A stretch of 45,261 nt of DNA from NCBI RefSeq assembly GCF_905203285.1, contig NZ_CAJKVK010000006.1, forward strand, positions 1 through 45,261, in the 5' to 3' direction. Positions 34,570 to 43,532 of the stretch are shown here, in pieces. Made by a program: the position numbers and the translations under genes. Position 1 is the stretch's first letter. The number at the start of each line of letters is the position of its first letter. Below the pieces are notes generated by a model, which was given only the letters and a program-made list of their open reading frames with translations, was not told the origin of the DNA and did no database searches. This DNA comes from an uncultured Succinatimonas sp. (GTDB lineage: Bacteria; Pseudomonadota; Gammaproteobacteria; Enterobacterales; Succinivibrionaceae).

Positions 34570-34630
34570 TAATCATCACAACGACTTAAGTCTTACATTT
34601 ACGGTAATTTTTAAGAAAAATACCGTGTTT

Positions 34631-34684
34631 TTGGCAAAAAACAGCTTTAAATTAGTATTATAGAGCCTAATGAATAATATTAGG
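34631..34684 (+). promoter_or_regulatory. Candidate promoter and leader hairpin of the orphan gene
   Basis: TTGGCA (34631-34636) and TATTAT (34656-34661), 19 bases apart, are followed by CCTAAT/ATTAGG (34666-34671 and 34679-34684), a small leader hairpin 16 bases before the ATG. The spacing is long, so tentative. Confidence 0.35.
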
Positions 34685-34700
34685 TAAAAAGCTCTTAATA

Positions 34701-37184
34701 ATGGCAGATTTAAGTGTTAATTTTTCTGATGTAAAGCAAAACTCAGACGAACTTTCAGCATCTTTACATACTGCTCTAAAGCGTTATTCTCTGACGCTTG
34801 CAGCCGATTTTTTTGACAATGCCGAAACTGTTTCCGATTTTTCAGTCCTCTATCGGGCCCTTATCGGAAACAGCGACGAGATCCTGACTATAGTTGAAGA
34901 TTGCCTTGGCCCTGAGTGTTTTGAAAAACGAGCGGATAAAGTAATTGAAGAACGCCTTTTAACGCTTAAAGAAAAATTAAACGGCAATGATTTTTACATG
35001 TACCGTCAATGTCTTTTAACCGCTTTTGCAGGTCTTGGACAAAACATAAACTCAGCGCTTAAAAACAAAATTGCGTTGAATTTAAAAGTTAATGCTGATT
35101 TACCTGAAAATGACTTAAAAGATCTGCTTGTTTTTTTACTCGGCTTTATTAAAGATCCTGTAAAAAAAGCTAAACTCCCTATTCCTGACTTTAAGGCAAA
35201 CGAGAGCACACAAGAACCGCTTATTAAAGAAGAACAAGAATCTAATGCGGAAAATGATGAAATCATCATGTCAAAAATCCGCAATCTGCTCTCAGAAGCG
35301 GCTGAAAAAGCCAAAGCGGCAAATTTAGTACCTCAAGACACCAATACCGCTTTACATTCTCATAAAATCAAAAAAACAGAAACACAAAGCGTAAAGCCCC
35401 TTCAAGAAAAAAGTATTAAAGAAGATACGGATCTTCTTTTAGATAATGATGAAAAACAGGATGAGAATGTCTCTTTTGGCGAATTATCGCTAAAAGATTT
35501 GGCAAAACGCGCCGCAAAGCTTCAAGAAGAATTCCGCAATGAAAGAATTAAGCTTGCAAAAGAAGGCAAACTGCCCAATCCGGCCAAGCTTCCGCAAAAC
35601 TTTCCGCCCAAAATCAAAAAAGACGATACGGCACACAATACCGAACTTACAAGTCCTCTTGAACTTTTTGAAGAAAGAAATAAAGTAAGAGTCAATAAAG
35701 AAGCATCGGCTTTAAAAGAAGAAGCTTTAAAAACAGCACGCGTAACTGATGATGACAACTTTATGCAAGCAGCTGAAAAAGAGGAAGAGGCCAAAGCACA
35801 AGAAGCCGTACCGAATCTTGCAGAAAAGATTCAAGAAAAAGATAACAATCTTAACCAAGCTGAGAGCCCGGAAAGGTTTATCGCTTCTTTTGATAATGAA
35901 AATACTAAAGCAAAGCAAAATTCAGACTTTAAAGAAACAATTGAAGATGGCTTTAAGCCGGTTACTTTTTATCATGACGCAAAAGTCGTTCAAGAAATTA
36001 AAGTTGCCAAAGTTCAAGAAATAAAGCCCAAACAACACGCGAAAACAAAAGTTTCTTGGTTAAAGCGCATCTTTAACTATCTGTTCAAACGCCATGAAGA
36101 TACGGTTCTTTTACCTTACAGCATAGAAAAAAGACCGTCAGCTTCTTTTATCGATGCAGACACCTTACCGCAGTCTTTAAGAGAAAAAATACTAAAAGAA
36201 CAGGACTTAAATGAGTTCAAGCACTTTTTAACAGAACAACTCATAAGTCATAATCTGCCCCAATCTCTTGAAAAGCTTATTGATGATTTTCTTAAAAGCT
36301 TTTATGAACTGCAGCAAAATCCTCAGTATGAAGATGATTTCATAGCTTTTATCAAAGCGCCTTTATCTTCTCAGCTTAATGTCAGCGACAAATTTAATTC
36401 TTTGTTATTCGTGCTTCTTATTCTTGAAGCCGATCGCCAAGGCTATGACATTGCCTATCTTTTTGTCGGGCACCCGCAAATAAAAGAACGATATGACGCT
36501 GTTTTTTCAGATAAAGAGTACGACTCATTGACACTTGAGCGCCAAAAAGCCGCATCGTTTATTCTTACAGCACTCTTATCAGAAATTTATCGCCTGCAAA
36601 ATTACTGTCTTGACAATGAAGGAAGCCTTAGAGCTCTTATCACCGAAAATCCTTACGCTAAAGAAGAAAGTTCTCTTCTTATTGATGTGGAAGAAAACGT
36701 CATGGGACATACGGTACGAATTAAGAGCTTTGTTCCTCATGACAAAAACCAGGGTATTTTGATTAAATGCAGTGATGATAAAAGAGTTTTACGGCTTAAT
36801 TTAATCTGTTCAAATCTGCCGCTGCTTAAAAAAGCGCAAACTCTTAAAGAAAAACTCAAGCCCGCTTTTGAATATTTAGGTTATGAAGATCCGCAAATTC
36901 ATATCCGTCTTGGCAGTAACTTAAAAGTATTTTTAAATAAGCAGCCTTTCTTTAAAGACGGACTTATATGCCTGCGAGATGAAACTGCAGCCGATCCGGT
37001 ATTAAGGCATAAACTTCAATTAAATCAATACGAACTTATTGAGTGTCTTTTAAAATTGCTAAGAGATCTGAATTTATGCCAATGCGATAAACTAGGCTCT
37101 TCTTTAAATGAGGACGATCTTAATCTCAAACTCCGTCCGATTTTAGCCGTCCGCCACCTTATCTTAAAACTAAGCGGCAATTAG
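34701..37184 (+). CDS. Large cytoplasmic protein of unknown function
   Basis: 827 residues; I recognise no domain. No signal peptide or membrane helix is visible. Three parts can be told apart. About 1-165 is helical, mixed hydrophobic and acidic (SLHTALKRYSLTLAADFFDN, LLVFLLGFIKDP). About 166-445 is highly charged, rich in Lys, Glu, Gln and Ala, probably disordered or coiled coil. About 470-827 is again folded, with Leu-rich helices and a strand-rich stretch near LLIDVEENVMGHTVRIKSF. A short basic patch (WLKRIFNYLFKRHE, about 453-466) joins the last two. It is monocistronic, divergent from mlaA and convergent with mrcB. The layout suggests a scaffold or adaptor, but this is only an impression. 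Probably lineage-restricted. Confidence 0.85.
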   Translation: MADLSVNFSDVKQNSDELSASLHTALKRYSLTLAADFFDNAETVSDFSVLYRALIGNSDEILTIVEDCLGPECFEKRADKVIEERLLTLKEKLNGNDFYMYRQCLLTAFAGLGQNINSALKNKIALNLKVNADLPENDLKDLLVFLLGFIKDPVKKAKLPIPDFKANESTQEPLIKEEQESNAENDEIIMSKIRNLLSEAAEKAKAANLVPQDTNTALHSHKIKKTETQSVKPLQEKSIKEDTDLLLDNDEKQDENVSFGELSLKDLAKRAAKLQEEFRNERIKLAKEGKLPNPAKLPQNFPPKIKKDDTAHNTELTSPLELFEERNKVRVNKEASALKEEALKTARVTDDDNFMQAAEKEEEAKAQEAVPNLAEKIQEKDNNLNQAESPERFIASFDNENTKAKQNSDFKETIEDGFKPVTFYHDAKVVQEIKVAKVQEIKPKQHAKTKVSWLKRIFNYLFKRHEDTVLLPYSIEKRPSASFIDADTLPQSLREKILKEQDLNEFKHFLTEQLISHNLPQSLEKLIDDFLKSFYELQQNPQYEDDFIAFIKAPLSSQLNVSDKFNSLLFVLLILEADRQGYDIAYLFVGHPQIKERYDAVFSDKEYDSLTLERQKAASFILTALLSEIYRLQNYCLDNEGSLRALITENPYAKEESSLLIDVEENVMGHTVRIKSFVPHDKNQGILIKCSDDKRVLRLNLICSNLPLLKKAQTLKEKLKPAFEYLGYEDPQIHIRLGSNLKVFLNKQPFFKDGLICLRDETAADPVLRHKLQLNQYELIECLLKLLRDLNLCQCDKLGSSLNEDDLNLKLRPILAVRHLILKLSGN

Positions 37185-37186
37185 AC

Positions 37187-37210
37187 ATGAGGCCGGGAAA
37201 CCGGCCTCAT
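37187..37210. terminator. Hairpin between the orphan gene and mrcB
   Basis: ATGAGGCCGG and its complement form a perfect ten-base GC-rich stem with a GAAA tetraloop, two bases after the orphan gene's stop. T-runs are poor on both strands, so it may stabilise 3' ends as well as terminate convergent transcripts. Confidence 0.65.
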
Positions 37211-37227
37211 CAAAGACAAAATAAATA

Positions 37228-39654
37228 TTAATTATTTAATAAAAAATCCTCAAAAGCGTCAAACACACTGCCGCTTTGACGTTCAGGCGCAGCAGGTTTT
37301 GGTGCCGCGGGAGCTGGAGCCGGAACATAAGGCTTAACCTCAAACCCGTCGGAATTTACCGGAGCATTTAGTTGAGAGCATTTTTTTACATATGAAATTT
37401 TGTCTGCACGAACCGGATAAACAGTAAGCCCCGGAGCATTACAGCCGTCTTCAACAATACTGCCGTCTTTTGCAAAGTTCACGAATTTAATTCCCTCAGG
37501 ACGCTTTAATTCCAAAGAGTTAATTCCGCGTTCTCTTAAATAGGCGGCATAGACACGCTGGGCTCCCGATGCTCCGTACAATCCCGTTGAACGGTTATTA
37601 TCAAATCCGACCCAGGTCGTAACAAGCTCTTCTGCGTCAAAGCCGGTTGACCAGGTATCACGATTATCATTGGTCGTTCCGGTCTTGGTTGCCAAAATCG
37701 CATCGGGGAACTCACTGCCCAGTCTTCGTCCGGTACCGATACGGGTAGCTTCAGTCATACCGTATAAAGTCAAATAGGTGTCGCGAGGATCCAAAGTACG
37801 CTTACCGCGTCCGCTGCTTCTTTCATAAACAATCTCACCGTCCTTGACTACCGTTCTTAAAGTCGTGAGATTCTGGTATACGCCGTCCGTTGCCATTGAG
37901 GCATACATGGAATTTAACTCGTAAGGCGTAAGCTCGGTAGTTCCCAATAAAATTGACGGATAAAGCGGAATATCCTGCTTGATACCGACTTTGTGCATGG
38001 TATCGCGGACATTGTTGATCCCTACTCTCATACCGATACGCACCGTAGGAATATTCAAAGAACGGGCCATCGCTTCAACCACGCGAATAGTACCGCGATA
38101 TTTACGATCGTCATTACGCGGCTGCCATAACTTTCCGTCGGCAAGCTTTACGGTAAGAGGCTGATCTTTTACCAGATTGCCCAAATGGACGCCGTTATTA
38201 AACGCAGTCAAATAAACAAGCGGTTTAATTTGCGATCCGATTTGACGCCTTCCTTCAATAACACGGTTAAAACCGTCATACTTAGGAGTACGGCTGCCGA
38301 CGACGGCCGAAATTTCAGCGGTACGCCATGAGCTTACGACCATTGCCGCCTCAAGACCTTTTTTACCGCTGCGCTTTTCTATAGCGTCAAGCTCACTTGC
38401 CACTGCTTTTTCAGCGGCAGCCTGTGCTTGAGGGTCAAGACTTGTAAAAATCTTGATCCCGTTGCCTGACAGAAAATCAGGCCCGAACTGCGAAGATATC
38501 TCATGCTTTAAAACACCCATAAACGCAGGAGTTTTGGTGTAATTCATCGATCCTCTGGCAATGACATTTAAAGGACGGGAAGAATACTGGGTAAACTGCG
38601 CATCGGTGAGTTTTCCGCGGTTTCTTAATACGGCAAGTACGGTATTACGACGCTCCAAGGCTTTTTCGGGATGACGCCACGGATCATAATATGACGGACC
38701 TTTAATTAAACCTACTAAAAGTGCCATCTGATCTTGCGTAAGCTCAGAAACAGGAACTCCGAAATAAAAATATGAAGCAAGTCCGAATCCGTAAATTCCG
38801 GCATTACCGTTTTGTCCTAAATAAATCTCATTCATATACGCTTCTAAGATCTGATCTTTGGTATAGCGATGATCCATGATAAGCGCCATGATGATTTCTT
38901 TAAATTTACGGCTGTAGCTGCGCTCATTAGTTAAAAAATAATTTTTAACAAGCTGCTGGGTAATGGTACTGCCGCCCTCAACCGCGTGTCCTGCCATAAA
39001 GTTCTTAATAAAGGCACGAACAATAGAAATAGGATTTATACCCAAATGTGAATAAAAAGATCGATCTTCGATTTCAAGCAAAGTCGTAATCAGCTCTTTA
39101 GGCACTTCTTCTAAGGTAATGAAAATACGATCTTCTTTAGGATCGATACGGTTGATTCTGTCAATTAATACCGGATCCATGCGCACATAGCTTAATTCCT
39201 GCTTGGTATCGGCATTTATGATCTGATTGACGCGCTTATCGGCAAAAGAAATCAGCAGCGCCGTCCTGTCTTCATAGGCATCAGGAAAAGCAAACGGACG
39301 CTTTATCACCACAATACGCGAATTTTTATAATTGACGGCATATTCACCAGGATCTTTAGGGTTTGCGACCTCACGGTACTTAAGCAGATTAAGTTCATAC
39401 ACCATCTGTTTTAAAGAAAGTCGCTGATCAGGATAAAGCTCCAAAGGCCTTGAATAAACCACTGCAGGCAGCACCCATTTATCATCAACTTCGAATTTTG
39501 ACAAAACCACGGAATCAAAGTAGATAAATAGGATAACAAGTACGCCTAAAAGCGCTACGCCTGCTTTAAGACTGAATATCGTAAATTTTTTTGAAACTTT
39601 TTTAATGAAGGGCTTTTTTAAAGCCTCTTTTTTCGGTTCTTGAGACTCGTTCAC
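37228..39654 (-). CDS. mrcB: Class A penicillin-binding protein PBP1b
   Basis: Bifunctional peptidoglycan polymerase anchored in the inner membrane. In order: a basic cytoplasmic start, one membrane helix (about 30-50), a UB2H-like region (LELYPDQRLSLKQMVYELN), a GT51 transglycosylase with the catalytic Glu in LEIEDRSFYSHLG and GGSTITQQLVKN, and a transpeptidase with SQIK (active Ser), SLN and KTGTTNDNRDTW. This matches PBP1b more than PBP1a. A Pro/Ala-rich tail (VPAPAPAAPKPAAPE) ends the protein. The GTG at 39654 follows AGGA by six bases and is preferred to the GTG at 39678; the exact start is uncertain. Confidence 0.93.
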   Translation of the reverse strand: MNESQEPKKEALKKPFIKKVSKKFTIFSLKAGVALLGVLVILFIYFDSVVLSKFEVDDKWVLPAVVYSRPLELYPDQRLSLKQMVYELNLLKYREVANPKDPGEYAVNYKNSRIVVIKRPFAFPDAYEDRTALLISFADKRVNQIINADTKQELSYVRMDPVLIDRINRIDPKEDRIFITLEEVPKELITTLLEIEDRSFYSHLGINPISIVRAFIKNFMAGHAVEGGSTITQQLVKNYFLTNERSYSRKFKEIIMALIMDHRYTKDQILEAYMNEIYLGQNGNAGIYGFGLASYFYFGVPVSELTQDQMALLVGLIKGPSYYDPWRHPEKALERRNTVLAVLRNRGKLTDAQFTQYSSRPLNVIARGSMNYTKTPAFMGVLKHEISSQFGPDFLSGNGIKIFTSLDPQAQAAAEKAVASELDAIEKRSGKKGLEAAMVVSSWRTAEISAVVGSRTPKYDGFNRVIEGRRQIGSQIKPLVYLTAFNNGVHLGNLVKDQPLTVKLADGKLWQPRNDDRKYRGTIRVVEAMARSLNIPTVRIGMRVGINNVRDTMHKVGIKQDIPLYPSILLGTTELTPYELNSMYASMATDGVYQNLTTLRTVVKDGEIVYERSSGRGKRTLDPRDTYLTLYGMTEATRIGTGRRLGSEFPDAILATKTGTTNDNRDTWSTGFDAEELVTTWVGFDNNRSTGLYGASGAQRVYAAYLRERGINSLELKRPEGIKFVNFAKDGSIVEDGCNAPGLTVYPVRADKISYVKKCSQLNAPVNSDGFEVKPYVPAPAPAAPKPAAPERQSGSVFDAFEDFLLNN

Positions 39655-39787
39655 ACTCAATCCTGCACAAAATTTCACAACACTTGAAAAAGGAATTATA
39701 GCAAAGGATCATAGTTTGAATTTACAAAAAATTTTATTGATTTTATATTTAAAATTTCACGATAAATCACATAATTAAAATAGATTC

Positions 39788-39816
39788 TTGTATCATTGCA
39801 AATTATCAGCGATAAT
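39788..39816 (+). promoter_or_regulatory. Candidate dksA promoter
   Basis: TTGTAT (39788-39793) and GATAAT (39811-39816) with a 17-base spacer, giving a leader of about 90 bases. Other AT-rich pairs exist nearby, so moderate confidence. Confidence 0.45.
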
Positions 39817-39914
39817 CAAAACTTAAAAATAAGCCTTTAGGATTAAAATCTGAAAAGCTATTTTTAAAACAAAGAAATAAAAGCTAAAATTCATCGATAA
39901 TATAGGTACTTACT

Positions 39915-40430
39915 ATGGCTACCGCAACTGACACAAAGACTGCTGAGACTGTTAAAAAGGCTAAGAAAGCAGCAAAGAAAACCGTTGTAGCAAATGACAT
40001 GGAATCAATGGGTCCTCTTGCTATTGCCGGAGTTCAGCCTTATCAGGTAAAACCCGGTGAGGAATACATGAATGATGCGCAAAAAGAGCACTTCCGTAAA
40101 ATTCTCACCGCATGGCGTGATCAATTGCGTTCCGAAGTTGATCGTACCGTAGGTCACATGAAGAGCGAAGCCGCCAACTTCCCTGATCCTGTAGACCGCG
40201 CTTCTCAGGAAGAAGAATTTTCCTTGGAACTGCGTGCCCGTGACCGCGAACGCAAACTCATCAAAAAAATCGAAAAGACTTTGGTTAAATTAAATAATGA
40301 CGAATTCGGCTACTGCGAACAGTGCGGTGAAGAAATCGGCATTAAGCGTCTCGAAGCCCGCCCTACCGCAGATTTATGCGTCGACTGCAAAGCCTTGGCT
40401 GAGATTAAAGAAAAGCAGCTTGAAGGTTAA
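39915..40430 (+). CDS. dksA: RNA polymerase-binding transcription factor DksA
   Basis: Enters the RNA polymerase secondary channel and, with ppGpp, redirects transcription in stringent response. From LAIAGVQPYQVKPGEEYMN on it is near-collinear with E. coli DksA: the coiled-coil tip NFPDPVDRASQ keeps both key Asp residues, and the zinc site is CEQC with CVDC. The first about 30 residues are an added Lys/Ala/Thr-rich segment (TKTAETVKKAKKAAKKTVV), making 171 residues against 151. The ATG has AGG eight bases upstream. It heads dksA-gluQ-pcnB-folK. Confidence 0.96.
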   Translation: MATATDTKTAETVKKAKKAAKKTVVANDMESMGPLAIAGVQPYQVKPGEEYMNDAQKEHFRKILTAWRDQLRSEVDRTVGHMKSEAANFPDPVDRASQEEEFSLELRARDRERKLIKKIEKTLVKLNNDEFGYCEQCGEEIGIKRLEARPTADLCVDCKALAEIKEKQLEG

Positions 40431-40436
40431 TTAAAG

Positions 40437-40465
40437 AACCTGCCTTAGGCAGGTTTTCTTTTTTT
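40437..40465 (+). terminator. Terminator between dksA and gluQ
   Basis: AACCTGCC/GGCAGGTT (40437-40444 and 40448-40455) followed by a T-rich run that directly touches the gluQ ATG. In Shigella flexneri a terminator at the same place is known to limit gluQ expression from the dksA promoter. Here it also leaves gluQ without a Shine-Dalgarno. Confidence 0.85.
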
Positions 40466-41335
40466 ATGACTTATATAGGACGTTTTGCCCCTTCTCCGTC
40501 AGGTCGCCTGCATTTTGGCTCAGTAGTCGCTGCCGTCGGTTCTTACCTGCGCGCCAAAAGTCAGGACGGAAAATGGCTTATCCGTATTGAAGATTTGGAT
40601 ACCCCGCGCTGTCCTATAGGAACTGCTGAAATTATCCTTCAAGAACTTGATGCTCTAGGTCTTAAAAGCGACGGGGAAATCTTGATTCAAAGTCAAAGAA
40701 AAAAGATTTATGAAAAAGCCTTAAATACGCTTTTAGATGAAAAACAGGCTTTTTTCTGTACCTGCACCCGCGCAGAGCTTTCGCAAAGACCGTGTTCTTG
40801 CTACCTTGATGCAAAAAGCAATTTTCCTCACGCAAGCGTACGCTTTAAGCCTCTAAACGGTTATAAACCTTCATTTCATGATGAACTTAAAGGAGATATC
40901 AAAGTAAATCTTCCCGATAAATTCATCACCTTAAAAAGAAGTGACGGGATTATCGCCTATAACCTTGCCTGCGTTATTGATGACGCGCTTTGCCATGTAA
41001 CGGAAATTGTCCGCGGCAGTGACTTAATTGACGTAACTCCGATACAAATAAGCTTATTTAATGCCCTGCATTATAAAGTTCCTTATTTTCTGCATTTACC
41101 GCTTGCTCTTGAACAAAACGGCAGCAAACTGTCAAAACAAAACCATGCCAAGGCTATTTTTGATGTACTGACAGTTCAGGAAATTCTTATCGCGGTTTTA
41201 CAGTTTTTAGGACAAAACACAAATCAATTAAATAAAAGCATGGATGTAAACTCAATATTAAGTTTTGCAGTTGAAAACTTCAGATTAGATAAAATCCCTG
41301 CAGCATCAAGCGTCATACCTGACAATCTTTTCTGA
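40466..41335 (+). CDS. gluQ: Glutamyl-queuosine tRNA(Asp) synthetase
   Basis: Attaches glutamate to queuosine-34 of tRNA-Asp; a GluRS paralogue lacking the anticodon-binding domain. The start YIGRFAPSPSGRLHFGSVVAA has the HIGH-like motif, CTCTRAELSQRPCSCY the zinc site and KLSKQNHA the KMSKS-like loop. 289 residues against about 300 in E. coli. The ATG at 40466 lies at the end of the terminator T-run with no ribosome site, suggesting low expression or translation from dksA read-through transcripts. Confidence 0.94.
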   Translation: MTYIGRFAPSPSGRLHFGSVVAAVGSYLRAKSQDGKWLIRIEDLDTPRCPIGTAEIILQELDALGLKSDGEILIQSQRKKIYEKALNTLLDEKQAFFCTCTRAELSQRPCSCYLDAKSNFPHASVRFKPLNGYKPSFHDELKGDIKVNLPDKFITLKRSDGIIAYNLACVIDDALCHVTEIVRGSDLIDVTPIQISLFNALHYKVPYFLHLPLALEQNGSKLSKQNHAKAIFDVLTVQEILIAVLQFLGQNTNQLNKSMDVNSILSFAVENFRLDKIPAASSVIPDNLF

Positions 41336-41420
41336 AATTTCTTACTTTTTTTATTGTTTTCTAAAATAAAGTATTTACCCGTGTCTTGGCTTTTTTTATG
41401 AGTTTTTAGACTTCATAAGG

Positions 41421-41426
41421 TATAAT
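41421..41426 (+). promoter_or_regulatory. Candidate -10 box upstream of pcnB
   Basis: A perfect TATAAT preceded by AAGG, without a convincing -35 hexamer 16-18 bases upstream. It would give pcnB a leader of about 120 bases containing two copies of GTGCAC. Confidence 0.4.
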
Positions 41427-41554
41427 GTGCACTTTGAAAATGATGGAATCGTGCTTTTGCGTGCACTATATAAAAATAATGACAGCGTTTCCTTTATATA
41501 TAAATCTTCCATGAAACGCATATTATCAATAACTCATAAAAGAGGTATTTTAAA

Positions 41555-43030
41555 ATTTCCGCTCTGTTAAATGGCCTTAGCGATATTCTTAAGAAAAATA
41601 AAGGCCTCGTAAAAAAACACGGTTTTGCCAAATTAGTAATTGAACGCAGCCGGCATAATATTTCACGGCAAAACATTTCAAAAAATGCATTAAATACTTT
41701 ATATCGCCTCCGTCAAGGCGGTTATCAGGCATATCTGGTCGGCGGATGCATACGTGATATGCTGCTTGGAAAAGTCCCTAAAGATTTTGATATCTCAACC
41801 AACGCCACCCCGGAGCAGGTTCATCGACTGTTCCGCAATTCACGCATCATCGGACGTCGTTTTAAAATAGTTCACGTGGTTTTCGGACAGGAAATCATTG
41901 AAGTAACCACATTTAGAAGTGCCGTTAACGGTAATCTCGGCCGCAATCAAATCCAAAACGATGACGGCATGCTTATTCGTGACAACAGCTACGGCAAAAC
42001 GCTTGAAGAAGATGCGACGCGCCGTGATTTTACGATTAATGCCATTTACTATGACATTTCAAACTTTACCCTAATTGATTTTCACGGCGGACTTTACGAT
42101 TTAAATAACGGAATTATCGATATTATCGGCGATCCGCATACTCGCTATCAGGAAGATCCGGTGCGCATGATACGTGCCGTACGCTTTAGCGCCAAACTCG
42201 GCTTTAAGATTTCAAAGCGTACTGCAGATCCGATTAAAACCCACTCGGCACTACTGCTTAACGTGTCAAATGCCCGTATGTTTGATGAGGTCAATAAGCT
42301 GTTTTTAACCGGCCACGGTCTGCAAAGCTTCCACAAACTCAGGGATTTCGGACTTTTTAACCTGCTTTTCCCGGGTCTTGACGGTTTTATCGAAAACAAA
42401 GATTACCAAGCATTCGTCGAATACGCCTTGGCAAGTTCCGACCAGCGTTTTGCCCAGCAAAAACGCAATATGCCGCATTTCTTATATACGATTATGTTCC
42501 TGCATAAATTCAGGTCGCAGATGATAAAGCACTATGAATTAAATGAATCAAGAATTCATCAAGTTGCAGATGACGTAATCGCTGACGAAATATGTCAAGA
42601 AATGCTTATGGAACAAAATGCGGTCACCGCTTTACCGTGGCAGGTCTCGGCGGATATCAGGAAATTGCTTAAAAGTCAGAATGAACTTTTGAATATCCAT
42701 GACCAAAATGCCGTAGCGGCTATGGCTGAATCTAATATCCTGCGAGCCTCTTTTGACATTTTTAAACTCAGAGCCAAATTCGAGCCGTATTTAAGCCCGT
42801 ATATCCGCTTCTGGCAGCCCTACTATGACAGAAGCAGCCAAAAAGCAGAGCAAAAACGAGCTTTATTAAACAAAAAAGAAGAGCAAAATTTCACTAACGC
42901 CAAAAATAAACAAAAGAAAAATAAGCTGCCTGAGAAAAACGGCGGCTATAAGCGTGAAAAAGCTACTTCTCGCGCCGAACGTCTGGCAAAAGCCCGTGCT
43001 TGGCGTGCCGCTATGCATTTAGATCCTTAA
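41555..43030 (+). CDS. pcnB: Poly(A) polymerase I, probable AUU start
   Basis: Adds 3' poly(A) tails that speed RNA decay and control plasmid copy number in E. coli. The nucleotidyltransferase core is YLVGGCIRDMLLGK with the catalytic carboxylates in PKDFDIS; RRDFTINAIYY and EDPVRMIRAVRFSAKLGF follow, then a C-terminal domain and a Lys/Arg-rich tail. The first in-frame ATG (41759) would cut through the GGxxRD motif, and no ATG, GTG or TTG lies upstream in frame. ATT at 41555, nine bases after AGAGG, gives an N-terminus (ISALLNGLSDILKKN) much like the E. coli one, whose pcnB is known to start with AUU. 491 residues. Confidence 0.9.
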   Translation: MSALLNGLSDILKKNKGLVKKHGFAKLVIERSRHNISRQNISKNALNTLYRLRQGGYQAYLVGGCIRDMLLGKVPKDFDISTNATPEQVHRLFRNSRIIGRRFKIVHVVFGQEIIEVTTFRSAVNGNLGRNQIQNDDGMLIRDNSYGKTLEEDATRRDFTINAIYYDISNFTLIDFHGGLYDLNNGIIDIIGDPHTRYQEDPVRMIRAVRFSAKLGFKISKRTADPIKTHSALLLNVSNARMFDEVNKLFLTGHGLQSFHKLRDFGLFNLLFPGLDGFIENKDYQAFVEYALASSDQRFAQQKRNMPHFLYTIMFLHKFRSQMIKHYELNESRIHQVADDVIADEICQEMLMEQNAVTALPWQVSADIRKLLKSQNELLNIHDQNAVAAMAESNILRASFDIFKLRAKFEPYLSPYIRFWQPYYDRSSQKAEQKRALLNKKEEQNFTNAKNKQKKNKLPEKNGGYKREKATSRAERLAKARAWRAAMHLDP

Positions 43031-43034
43031 ATTT

Positions 43035-43532
43035 ATGAACAGAGCATTAATTTCTTTAGGTTCAAATTTAGGTGACAGCAAAGCTACTTTAAAAAACGCT
43101 CTTGCTTTACTTGAACAAACACCGGGAATTAAGGTAGATAAGATATCGTCGTTTTATAGGACCCCTCCTGTAGGAGGAGTATTGCAAGATGACTTTATCA
43201 ATGCCTGCGCTTTATTAAGTGTCACTCTTAATGCGCATGATTTGATGCAAACTCTCTTAAATATAGAAAAAGAGTTTAAACGGGAGCGGATCATAAGATG
43301 GGGACCTAGAACGTTAGATCTTGATCTTATAGATTTTAACGGTGAAAGAAGTGACGATCCTTTTATCACGCTTCCGCACCCGCGAGCTCATCAAAGAGCT
43401 TTCGTGCTTATTCCGGCAAATGAAATCGCTCCTGATCTTTTGCTTGGCGGTAAATATTCAGTACAACACTATTTAAAAAAGTTGTCGGAAAACGACATCA
43501 AAGGAATTACTAAATTAAGCTATGCCCAATAA
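43035..43532 (+). CDS. folK: HPPK, folate pyrophosphokinase
   Basis: 2-amino-4-hydroxy-6-hydroxymethyldihydropteridine pyrophosphokinase of folate synthesis. ALISLGSNLGD at the start and RWGPRTLDLDLIDF, with LPHPRAHQRAFVLIP, are the HPPK signatures. 165 residues against 159 in E. coli. Starts five bases after the pcnB stop, the same order as in E. coli, and overlaps pth by 11 bases. Confidence 0.95.
   Translation: MNRALISLGSNLGDSKATLKNALALLEQTPGIKVDKISSFYRTPPVGGVLQDDFINACALLSVTLNAHDLMQTLLNIEKEFKRERIIRWGPRTLDLDLIDFNGERSDDPFITLPHPRAHQRAFVLIPANEIAPDLLLGGKYSVQHYLKKLSENDIKGITKLSYAQ

Noticed and set aside
41759..43030. pcnB starting at the first ATG
   Set aside because: This start would remove the GGxxRD nucleotidyltransferase motif encoded in frame just upstream.
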